Shown: piece after piece, positions 14,945 through 22,139 of the stretch
How the letters are laid out: every line of letters begins with the position of its first letter
Position numbering within the stretch: the stretch's first letter is position 1
Source of the DNA: Olsenella phocaeensis
GTDB lineage: Bacteria > Actinomycetota > Coriobacteriia > Coriobacteriales > Atopobiaceae
DNA: 34,612 nt
Assembly: GCF_900120385.1 (NCBI RefSeq)
Contig: NZ_LT635494.1
Coordinates: 698,390-733,001, forward strand
Direction of reading: 5' to 3'
Notes under the pieces: model-generated
Seen by the model: only the letters and a program-made list of their open reading frames with translations
Databases searched by the model: none
What the model was told of the DNA's origin: nothing
Position numbers and translations under genes: made by a program

Positions 14945-16456
14945 ATGGGAGAGCTCTTGAGGATGGAGGGCGTCGACAAGCGCTTCGGCTCGTTCTACGC
15001 GAACCGCAACGTCACCCTCTCCATACAAGAGGGCGAGGTGCACACCCTGTTGGGCGAGAACGGAGCGGGCAAGTCGACGCTCATGAACTGCCTGATAGGC
15101 CTGTACACGCCGTCTGCGGGCAAGATCTACATGAGGGGCGAGGAGGTCCACATCGACTCCCCGCGCGATGCCGTCGCGCACGGCATCGGCATGGTGCACC
15201 AGCACTTCATGCTGGTGGAGGACATGAGCGGCCTCGAGAACATCATCCTGGGCGACAAGCGCCACAACACGCCCCTGCTCCAGAAGGCCGACGACCGCAA
15301 GACCATCGAGGGGCTCATGCAGCGCTACGGCCTGGAGGTCGACCTCGACCAGCGCGTGGGCGACATGTCCATCGGCATGCAGCAGCGCGTCGAGATCCTG
15401 AAGGTCCTCTTCCGCGGAGCCGACCTGCTCATCCTCGACGAGCCCACCGCCGTCCTCACCGACCTCGAGGTCCAGGGCCTCTTCGACATTATGAACTCCC
15501 TGACCGACGAGGGTAAGTCGATCATCTTCATCTCGCACAAGATGCGCGAGGTCATGCACATCTCCGACCGCGTTACGGTCCTGCGCCGCGGCGAGTGCAT
15601 CGACACGGTCGAGGTCTCCAAGACCACCGAGCAGGAACTCGCCGACCTCATGATCGGCCAGAAGTTCACCGAGAGCACCTACCAGAAGGTGGACGCGACC
15701 GACCAGCCCATGCTCACGCTCACCAACGTGTCCTACCATCCCGAGGTCAAGCACGGCGGACTGAAGGACGTCACCCTCACCCTCCACAAGGGAGAGATCC
15801 TGGGCGTCGCGGGCATCGACGGCAACGGGCAGGGTGCCCTCGCCGAGGTCGTGACCGGCCTCATCGCCCCCGAGTCCGGCGAGGTCGTCGGCCCCGACGG
15901 CTCGAGCATCGCGCTCTTCTCGCCCCAGGCCTTCATCGACGCCGGCTTCGGCAACATCCCCGAGGACCGCAACAAGATGGGCCTCGTCGGCGACATGACG
16001 ATCGCCGAGAACCTGGTCCTCAAGCAGACCAACACCGAGCGCTTCTCCGCAGGGCACGGCGCCTGGCTCAAGATGGATGCCATCCAGGAGTTCGCCGAGC
16101 AGCTGCGCGAGGAGAACGACATCCGCTGCACCTCCGTCAGCCAGACGGCCCGCAGCCTCTCGGGCGGCAACCAGCAGAAGGTCATCCTCGCGCGCGAGCT
16201 CGACAGCCACCCCAAGCTCCTCGTGGCCGTCTATCCCACGCGCGGCCTGGACATCGGCGCCACCGGCTTCGTCCACGACCAGATCGTGGCGCAGCGCGAC
16301 GCCGGCTGCTCGGTGCTGCTCATCTCGGCTGACTTCGACGAGGTCCTGAAGCTCTCGGACCGCATCGTCGTCCTCTTCGAGGGCCAGATCATGGGAACGT
16401 ACCCCGGCGCGAATCCCCCCATCAAGGAGATCTCGCTCGCCATGGCAGGAAAGTAG
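14945..16456 (+). CDS. Nucleoside/purine ABC importer, double ATPase subunit (NupO/YufO type)
   Basis: This 503-residue protein with two ABC domains belongs to the group serving BMP-type importers. The first domain is complete (Walker A GENGAGKST at 37-45; signature-like SIGMQQRVE near 141-149; Walker B LLILDEPTAVL near 160). The second has the usual degenerate Walker A (GIDGNGQGA near 288) with an intact signature LSGGNQQKV near 405, as is normal for this group. It powers uptake of nucleosides or purine bases at the inner face of the membrane. GAGGTGG lies ten bases before the ATG. It begins 110 bp after xdhD and is followed at 12 bp by the first permease, so transporter and hydroxylase are probably one transcript. 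Confidence 0.93.
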   Translation: MGELLRMEGVDKRFGSFYANRNVTLSIQEGEVHTLLGENGAGKSTLMNCLIGLYTPSAGKIYMRGEEVHIDSPRDAVAHGIGMVHQHFMLVEDMSGLENIILGDKRHNTPLLQKADDRKTIEGLMQRYGLEVDLDQRVGDMSIGMQQRVEILKVLFRGADLLILDEPTAVLTDLEVQGLFDIMNSLTDEGKSIIFISHKMREVMHISDRVTVLRRGECIDTVEVSKTTEQELADLMIGQKFTESTYQKVDATDQPMLTLTNVSYHPEVKHGGLKDVTLTLHKGEILGVAGIDGNGQGALAEVVTGLIAPESGEVVGPDGSSIALFSPQAFIDAGFGNIPEDRNKMGLVGDMTIAENLVLKQTNTERFSAGHGAWLKMDAIQEFAEQLREENDIRCTSVSQTARSLSGGNQQKVILARELDSHPKLLVAVYPTRGLDIGATGFVHDQIVAQRDAGCSVLLISADFDEVLKLSDRIVVLFEGQIMGTYPGANPPIKEISLAMAGK

Positions 16457-16468
16457 GAGGGAGGAACA

Positions 16469-17584
16469 ATGGCAAAGAGCTCTAGCTCTGACAACAGCCG
16501 CGAGAAGCTGCTGACGACGCTCACCCCCGTCGTCTCGGTCCTCCTCGCGCTCATCGTGGGGGCCATCATCATCGCGTGCCTCGGCAAGAGCCCCGTTCAG
16601 GGTTACGCCGCCATGCTCCAGGGCTCCCTGGGCTCCCTCTCCAAGGTCGCCAAGACCCTGGAGCGCTCCTGCCCGCTGATCTTCACCGGCCTCTGCGCCG
16701 TGTTCGCCTACAAGTGCGGCGTCTTCAACCTCGGCGGAGAGGGCCAGTTCATCATGGGTGGCTGCGCCGCCGCCACCGTCGTCCTGGGCCTTGGCCTCGA
16801 CGGCCCCGTCGGCATGCTCTGCGGCCTCACCGCCGGCATCGTCGTGGGCGGCCTCTGGGGCCTGCTTCCCGGCATCATGAAGATCACGCGCGGCCTCAAC
16901 GAGATGATCACCACGATCATGCTCAACTACGTCGCCATGTACTTCATGGAGTACGTCTTCAAGAACCTCCTCTCGGATAACGGCCTTCCCAAGACCCTCG
17001 CCATGCCCAACGCCGCGCGCCTGCCCGGCATCGGCGGCATGCACGTGGGCGTCATCCTTGCCGTCCTCCTGGGCCTCTTCCTGTGGTACCTGATCTTCCG
17101 CACCTCCTTCGGCTTCAAGATCCGCGCCGTGGGCATGAACCCCATCGCCTCGCGCGTGAGCGGCTTCCCGGTGAACAGGCTCGTCCTTCTCGCCTTCGTC
17201 ATCTCGGGCGCCATCGCCGGAATGGGCGGCGCCGTCGAGCTCCTGGGCAAGACCCCCTACCGCCTGGCGGCGGGCTTCGGTGCGGGCTTCGGCTTCGACG
17301 GCGTGGCCATCGCCCTCATCTCGCAGCTCAACCCCATAGCTGCCATGCTGGTCGCCATCCTCTTCGGCATCCTCAACACGGGCGGCACCATGATGCAGAG
17401 CGTCATCGGCGTCCCCACCGCCATCGTCGACATCATCCGCGGCCTGATAATCATCTTCGCCGTCGCCGGCATGGCCATCGTCAAGCTCCCCAAGATCATT
17501 GCGTTCTTCAGCTCCCGTGGACCCAAGCAGGGCGCGAACGAGCCTGAGGTCGCCACCGACAAGAAAGCGGAGGTGACGGCGTAA
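16469..17584 (+). CDS. Nucleoside/purine ABC importer, permease 1 (NupP/YufP type)
   Basis: This 371-residue protein has about nine to ten hydrophobic segments, the first near residues 18-42. It has the BPD_transp_2 motifs of BMP-type permeases: YKCGVFNLGGEGQFIMGG near 85-100, GLNEMITTIMLNYV near 142-156, and GMNPIASRVSG near 222-232, the site that contacts the ATPase. The last 25 residues are a charged cytoplasmic tail. GGAGGGAGG precedes the start. It overlaps the second permease by one base (TAATG), so the two are translationally coupled. Confidence 0.93.
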   Translation: MAKSSSSDNSREKLLTTLTPVVSVLLALIVGAIIIACLGKSPVQGYAAMLQGSLGSLSKVAKTLERSCPLIFTGLCAVFAYKCGVFNLGGEGQFIMGGCAAATVVLGLGLDGPVGMLCGLTAGIVVGGLWGLLPGIMKITRGLNEMITTIMLNYVAMYFMEYVFKNLLSDNGLPKTLAMPNAARLPGIGGMHVGVILAVLLGLFLWYLIFRTSFGFKIRAVGMNPIASRVSGFPVNRLVLLAFVISGAIAGMGGAVELLGKTPYRLAAGFGAGFGFDGVAIALISQLNPIAAMLVAILFGILNTGGTMMQSVIGVPTAIVDIIRGLIIIFAVAGMAIVKLPKIIAFFSSRGPKQGANEPEVATDKKAEVTA

Positions 17585-18519
17585 TGGACTTCTTCATGAC
17601 CTCACTGCCCACGATCCTCAACGCCACGACCCTGAGTGCCGTGCCCATCCTCCTGGCCGCCCTGGGCGAGCTCTTCTCCGAGCGCGCCGGCTTGGTCAAC
17701 ATCGGCCTCGAGGGCATCATGGCCGTGGGCGCCTTCGTCGCCTTCGCCGTGGGCAAGATGACGGGCAACCTCTGGCTCGGCGTCTGCGCCGCCATCGTCG
17801 CCGGCATCGCCATCAACATGATCTACGCCTTCTGCACCGTCACGCTCTGCGTCGACCAGGTGGTCGTGGGCATGGCCATCAACATCCTTGCGCCCGCCCT
17901 GGCGCTCTTCGGCTACAACATGTTCGTCGGATCCAACTCCGCCAACGCCACCGGCGTCATCATGGAGAGGATCCAGATCCCGGGGCTGAGCGCGATACCC
18001 TACATAGGTGGGCCGGTCTTCGGTCAGCAGCTCCTTGCCTATCTCGCCTTCATCCTGGTGCCCCTCGTGACCTACTTCTTCAAGAGCTTCCGTGGCGGCC
18101 TCTCGTTCCGCTCGGTGGGCGAGAACCCCCAGGCTGCAGAGACCCTGGGCATCAACGTCATCCGCATCAAGTTCGTGGCCTGCGTCGCCTGCGGCGCGCT
18201 GGCTGGCATGGGCGGGGCGTTCCTCTCGGTCTGCATGACCCCGATCTACATCGACGGCATCGTCATGGGCCGCGGCTTCATCGCGCTGGCGACGGTCATC
18301 TTTGGTCGTTGGAGCGCCGTGGGCATCATGGCCGCGAGCCTGCTCTTCGGCTTCTTCGACGGGCTCAACGTCGCCCTGCAGGCCCAGTTCAACGCCGCGC
18401 CCGTCATGTTCTTCAAGATGATCCCGTACATCTTCACGATCATCGCCCTGATCTTCTTCGGTTCCAGGCACGCCGGGCCCAAGGCGAACGGCCAGCCCTA
18501 CTACCGCGAGTCGCGTTAG
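17584..18519 (+). CDS. Nucleoside/purine ABC importer, permease 2 (NupQ/YufQ type)
   Basis: This 311-residue partner permease has about eight to nine membrane segments and the family signature FSERAGLVNIGLEGIM near 35-50. The ATPase-contact loop VGENPQAAETLGINV lies near 178-192. It pairs with permease 1 to form the membrane channel, as the two permeases do in nucleoside importers of Bacillus, Lactococcus and Treponema. Its start overlaps the previous stop. A hairpin three bases after the stop separates it from the lipoprotein gene, which seems to have its own promoter. Confidence 0.93.
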   Translation: MDFFMTSLPTILNATTLSAVPILLAALGELFSERAGLVNIGLEGIMAVGAFVAFAVGKMTGNLWLGVCAAIVAGIAINMIYAFCTVTLCVDQVVVGMAINILAPALALFGYNMFVGSNSANATGVIMERIQIPGLSAIPYIGGPVFGQQLLAYLAFILVPLVTYFFKSFRGGLSFRSVGENPQAAETLGINVIRIKFVACVACGALAGMGGAFLSVCMTPIYIDGIVMGRGFIALATVIFGRWSAVGIMAASLLFGFFDGLNVALQAQFNAAPVMFFKMIPYIFTIIALIFFGSRHAGPKANGQPYYRESR

Positions 18520-18521
18520 TC

Positions 18522-18554
18522 CGCTGCCGCCCGGGCAACGCCCGCTGGGCAGCG
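18522..18554 (+). terminator. Two-part hairpin after the permease genes
   Basis: CGCTGCC (18522-18528) pairs with GGCAGCG (18548-18554), and inside it CGGGC pairs with GCCCG around AAC. ATTTACAAAA follows. It is likely a terminator or processing site between the permeases and the lipoprotein gene, allowing different transcript levels. Confidence 0.55.
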
Positions 18555-18592
18555 CGATTTACAAAAGCACCGTTCAGCGTGCAAGAATGGGA

Positions 18593-18598
18593 TATAAA
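18593..18598 (+). promoter_or_regulatory. Candidate -10 box TATAAA for the lipoprotein gene
   Basis: GATATAAACT stands out in a GC-rich gap, 115 bp before the lipoprotein start and just after the hairpin at 18522-18554. The region 17 bp upstream (ACCGTTC) is only a weak -35. A separate promoter would fit the usual need for excess binding protein. Confidence 0.4.
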
Positions 18599-18712
18599 CT
18601 CTGGGCCTTTTGGCCATCGAGTCGAAGGGAGTGGGCACAGCACAGAGACACGAGGTTGGAAGTTCTTCGCATGTGTCAGTGGCAGGAATGTCTTCTTAGA
18701 AAGGGAACTACC

Positions 18713-19813
18713 ATGAGCGAGTCCAAGTTCAACTTCATGCTTAACAGGCGTCAGGCCATCGCGCTGGGCCTCGGATCCGCGGCCACGGTCGCCCTCGCCG
18801 GCTGCAGCGGCGGAAGCGGCAGCGACGACAAGGCAGCGGGCGGGGATTCCTCCGAGGGCAGTTACAAGGTCGCCATGATCATGTCCGGCACCATCACCGA
18901 CGGCGGCTGGGACCAGGGCCACTACGAGTCCCTGAAGCGCGCCATCGAGTCCCACCCCAAGTGGGAGATGCTCGAGCCCAAGGAGAACACGCCCGACGCC
19001 GATGCCGCCACCGCCGCCCAGAGCTACGTCGACCAGGGCGTCGACCTCATCATCGGCAACGGAAACCAGTTCGCCTCCGACTGGGCCGAGGTCGTCGCCG
19101 ACGCGGAGGGCAACGACAAGGTCCACTTCCTCATCACCAACACCAACCCCACCTCCGAGATGGCCGACTACAAGTCCCTCGCCAAGGTGGAGACGGTGCT
19201 GCCCAACTTCAAGCAGACCGGCGCCCTCGCGGGCGTCGTCGCCGGCCTCATGACCAAGACCAACAGCATCGGCTTCATCGGCGGCATGAAGCTCCCCTCC
19301 ACCGAGGCCAAGTACGCCGCCTACCTGGCCGCCGCCCAGAAGATCAACCCCGAGATCAAGGGCCAGTACAACTTCGAGGCCGGCTTCACCGACGCCTCCC
19401 TGGGCACCAAGCTGACCGAGAACTGGATCAGCACCAACAACGTCGACGTCATGTGGGGCGACGCTTCCGCAGTCGACAACGGCTCGCGCCAGGCCCTCGA
19501 GTCTGCCGGTGCCGACACCCACTTCGACATCGCCCAGCCCATCGACATCGCCGGTGCCGACCAGCCCACCGTCGTGACCTCCACCGTCACCGACTGGAAG
19601 ATCGACCAGGCCATGGACGAGATCGAGAAGGGCGAGTTCGGCGACGGCAAGGTCATCACCGCCGACATGTCCAACGGTGGCATCTCGCTGGGCAAGTTCT
19701 CGGACAAGGTCCCCGAGGACGTCCAGGCCAAGATCAAGGAGCTCGCCGAGCAGATCAAGAGCGACTCCTTCGTGACCGACGCAGAGGTCGAGGCCATCGC
19801 CTCCACCCTCTAG
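18713..19813 (+). CDS. BMP-family substrate-binding lipoprotein, intact copy
   Basis: This 366-residue protein has a twin-arginine-type signal (NRRQAIALG at 11-19) ending in a lipobox, LAG-Cys31, so it is probably folded and exported by Tat and then lipid-anchored outside the membrane. A Ser/Gly/Asp-rich linker leads to the BMP domain (VAMIMSGTITDGGWDQGHYE near 52-71; VDLIIGNGNQFASDW; VDVMWGDASAVDNGSRQAL). BMP/PnrA proteins capture nucleosides and, in some cases, free purines for NupOPQ-like channels. The ATG at 18713 was chosen for its AAGGGAAC site and because the signal peptide starts there; the frame is open 42 codons further up without family resemblance. The downstream paralogue is very similar but broken. 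Confidence 0.93.
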   Translation: MSESKFNFMLNRRQAIALGLGSAATVALAGCSGGSGSDDKAAGGDSSEGSYKVAMIMSGTITDGGWDQGHYESLKRAIESHPKWEMLEPKENTPDADAATAAQSYVDQGVDLIIGNGNQFASDWAEVVADAEGNDKVHFLITNTNPTSEMADYKSLAKVETVLPNFKQTGALAGVVAGLMTKTNSIGFIGGMKLPSTEAKYAAYLAAAQKINPEIKGQYNFEAGFTDASLGTKLTENWISTNNVDVMWGDASAVDNGSRQALESAGADTHFDIAQPIDIAGADQPTVVTSTVTDWKIDQAMDEIEKGEFGDGKVITADMSNGGISLGKFSDKVPEDVQAKIKELAEQIKSDSFVTDAEVEAIASTL

Positions 19814-19845
19814 GCCAAGGCGCACAGGCGCCAAGACGCCCCAGA

Positions 19846-19888
19846 GCGGCGCCGGGATGTCCAGCGGGCACCCCGGCGCCGCACTTTT
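19846..19888 (+). terminator. Terminator after the intact lipoprotein gene
   Basis: GCGGCGCCGGG (19846-19856) pairs perfectly with CCCGGCGCCGC (19872-19882), followed by ACTTTT. It is a standard intrinsic terminator 33 bp past the stop. Its right end is 40 bp before the deaminase start. Confidence 0.75.
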
Positions 19889-19927
19889 CAGGCGACGGGG
19901 ATGCCCGTCGCGCGGACGGGAGGTCGC

Positions 19928-20425
19928 ATGGCAAGGAAGGACTTCACCCACGAGGAGGACGTCGCACTGCTGAGGAGGTGCATCGAAGTCTCGCGCCGGT
20001 CGCGCGAGCACGGCAACACCCCCTTCGGGGCGATCCTGGTCTCCCCGGACGGGGCGGTGCTGCTCGAGCAGGAGAACATCGAGATCGACACGCACCGCTG
20101 CACCGGGCACGCCGAGACCCAGTTGGTCGACCGCGCCTCGCAGATGTTCGACAAGCCCTATCTCGCGGACTGCTCGCTCTACACCTCGGCAGAGCCCTGC
20201 GCCATGTGCTCCGGCGCCATCTACTGGGCGGGCGTGGGCAGGGTCGTCTACGCGATGACCGAGCGGTCGCTGCTGCGCCTCACGGGTGCGAACGAGCAGA
20301 ATCCCACCTTCGACCTACCCTGCCGGCAGGTGTTTGCGGCGGGTCAGAAGGACATCGAGGTCGTCGGACCCTTCGAGGAGCTCGAACAGGAGGCCGCGGA
20401 CGTCCACCGGGGTTACTGGGACTGA
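19928..20425 (+). CDS. Guanine deaminase-like cytidine-deaminase-fold enzyme
   Basis: This 165-residue protein has the zinc site of the CDA fold: His61-Ala-Glu63 (HAE) and Pro90-Cys91-x-x-Cys94 (PCAMC). Length and the motifs NTPFGAILV, TGHAETQ and CAMCSGAIYWAG match the Bacillus GuaD-like nucleoside/guanine deaminases, which convert guanine to xanthine. tRNA adenosine deaminase is the main alternative, but the C-terminal part (YAMTERSLLRLTGANEQNPTFDLPCRQVF) and the purine setting favour guanine. The start at 19928 is set by GGGAGG. It lies between the two lipoprotein genes and would feed xanthine to the molybdenum enzymes. The upstream terminator suggests its own promoter or read-through. Confidence 0.85.
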   Translation: MARKDFTHEEDVALLRRCIEVSRRSREHGNTPFGAILVSPDGAVLLEQENIEIDTHRCTGHAETQLVDRASQMFDKPYLADCSLYTSAEPCAMCSGAIYWAGVGRVVYAMTERSLLRLTGANEQNPTFDLPCRQVFAAGQKDIEVVGPFEELEQEAADVHRGYWD

Positions 20426-20508
20426 GGTCGGCGGTGGCTCTCGCCAGGCGTCGGACGAGAGACGAATGCAAGAACCGGTTGGTCTTTGAGGAGAAGGGAA
20501 GCTAGTCA

Positions 20509-21615
20509 ATGAGTGGCATTCTTGGACTTCGCAAGGCAATGCCGAGCAGGCGCGAGGCCCTGGCCCTTGGGGCTGGGTCCGCGGCCCTCGCCGCAGGGCT
20601 GCTCGCGGGATGCGGCTCCGGCGGCAGCGCCGATCCCGGAACGGGCGAAGATGGCCAGCCCAAGCGCGTGGTGATGGTCATCAGCAGCCCAAAGAACGAC
20701 GGCGGCTGGGGCTAGGGCCACTACGAGTCCCTGAAGCGCGCCATCGAGTCCCACCCCAAGTGGGAGATGCTCGAGCCCAAGGAAAGCGTGGCGGACGCCG
20801 ATGCGGCGGATGCCGCGCAGAGCTACGTCGACCAGGACGTCGACCTCATCGTGGGCGCCGGCAACGAGTTCGCATCGGTCTGGGCCGAGGTCGTGGCGGA
20901 GGCGACGGAGTCGCACCCCAAGGTCCACTTCCTCATCACCAACACCGACCCAGCCGTCGACCTGGCCGACTACCAGACCCTCGACAACCTCGAGACGGTG
21001 CTCACCGACCTCAGCCAGTCGGGGGCGCTTGCCGGCGTGGTGGCAGGCCTCATGACCAAGACGAAGAGCATCGGCTTCATCGGCGGCGCCAAGCTGCCCA
21101 TGACCCTCACCAAGTACGCGGCCTACCTCGCGGCTGCCCAGAAGGTCACCCCTGGCGTCGAGGGCCACTACAACTTCGAGGCCGGCTTCACCGACGCCTC
21201 CCTGGGCGCGCGCCTGACCGAGAACTGGATCGCTGCCAACGACGTCGACGTCATGTGGGGCGACGCCTCGGCGGTCGACAACGGCTCGCGCCAGGCCCTC
21301 GAGTCTGCCGGTGCCGACACCCACTTCGACATCGCCCAGCCCATCGACATCGCGGGGGAGGGGCAGGCGACGGTCGTCACCTCAACGGTCATCGACTGGA
21401 AGATCGACCAGGCCATGGACGAGATAGAGAAGGGCGAGTTCGGCTCCGGCAGGACCATCTCCGCAGACATGTCAAACGGGGGCATCTCGCTGGGCAAGTT
21501 CTCCGACAAGGTTCCCGCCGACGTCCAGGACAAGATCGGGGACTACGTCAAGCTCATCTCCGGGGGAAGCTTCCTCACCGAGGCCGAGATCGAGGCCGTG
21601 AGGTCCACGCTCTAG
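20509..21615 (+). pseudogene. Second BMP-family lipoprotein gene, interrupted by an in-frame amber codon
   Basis: The frame encodes a full BMP lipoprotein of about 367 residues: SRREALALG near 13-21, lipobox LAG-Cys35, then the binding domain to the normal C-terminus. It is broken at codon 69 by TAG (20713-20715). The intact paralogue has GAC-CAG at this spot where this copy has GGC-TAG, so a single C-to-T change in the glutamine codon explains the stop. Nothing else is decayed: no frameshift, and the region after the stop is a good BMP domain. Translation restarting at the ATG at 20767 would give a protein without export signal. GAGGAGAAGGG precedes the start. It may be a fresh mutation, a sequencing error, or a suppressed codon. 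Stretches identical to the paralogue suggest recent gene conversion. Confidence 0.9.
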
Positions 21616-21650
21616 CCCTTCGGCCGTTCGCGATCCGCGCTGCCGAGGTG

Positions 21651-21683
21651 GTGGTACCTTGCGGGGTGCCACTGCCCCTTTCT
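21651..21683 (+). terminator. Terminator after the second lipoprotein gene
   Basis: GTGGTACC (21651-21658) pairs with GGTGCCAC (21665-21672), with one G-T pair, followed by TGCCCCTTTCT. It separates the transporter unit from the AT-rich promoter of the xdhA unit. Confidence 0.5.
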
Positions 21684-21739
21684 AAGCTTCTCTCTTATCC
21701 ATCTAAACAATTGCAAAGGACATGGTCACGCAAGCGATG

Positions 21740-21763
21740 CGTTATATATAAAAAAACATAACG
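21740..21763. promoter_or_regulatory. Candidate operator, CGTTAT-N12-ATAACG (copy 2)
   Basis: This 24-bp palindrome has perfect 6-bp arms and a nearly all-A/T centre (ATATAAAAAAAC), 377 bp before xdhA. It matches copy 1 at 6862-6885 in arms, total length and centre type. TATATA -10-like words lie inside it. It lies in the only AT-rich patch between the lipoprotein and xdhA genes. Confidence 0.65.
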
Positions 21764-22139
21764 AAAAAATAGGTAGGCAAACAAACTTTTTGCCATTTGC
21801 CGCGCCTTTCGTACCGTATGCGGCAGCCGAGAAAAAGCGTAAGGCGCAGGCACTGATAGCATGGAAGTTGCTAACGAGGTGGGGGAGGGCTAAACAATGG
21901 CTGGTTTCGAGCCAGCATTTCTCGCCTCGGAGGCAGGGGGAGCGGGCGCGCAGGGGATTGCGCCCACGACATCCCAGCGCGTACTTCGGCATTGCGGGTC
22001 GGGAGCGCGGCATCGCCGGGACCTGACTTTTGTAGCATAGGAAGTTACGCCCCTCGCACCATGGGGAGCGCGGAGAGAGGGACGCCGGGCAAAGAGGGAA
22101 TGCCTGGTGGCGTGGGGTAACCAAGCGAAGGGGTGAGCC
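21764..22139 (+). other. Long leader ahead of xdhA, possibly structured RNA
   Basis: About 375 bases separate the candidate promoter/operator from the xdhA start and hold no recognisable gene. Visible folds are AAT(G)GCTGG...CCAGCATT at 21896-21919 and a nested stem ACGCC...GGCGT about 22082-22116 with an inner GGGC/GCCT. The word TAGCAT(A)GGAAGTT occurs twice (about 21857 and 22033), and a related CATAGAAGTT occurs in the permease leader at about 26005. A regulatory RNA such as a cofactor riboswitch is possible, but I do not recognise a known class. Confidence 0.4.

Noticed and set aside
16469-17584. Sugar ABC transporter instead of a nucleoside importer
   Set aside because: The binding proteins are BMP/PnrA type and the neighbours are purine enzymes, so nucleosides or purines fit better.
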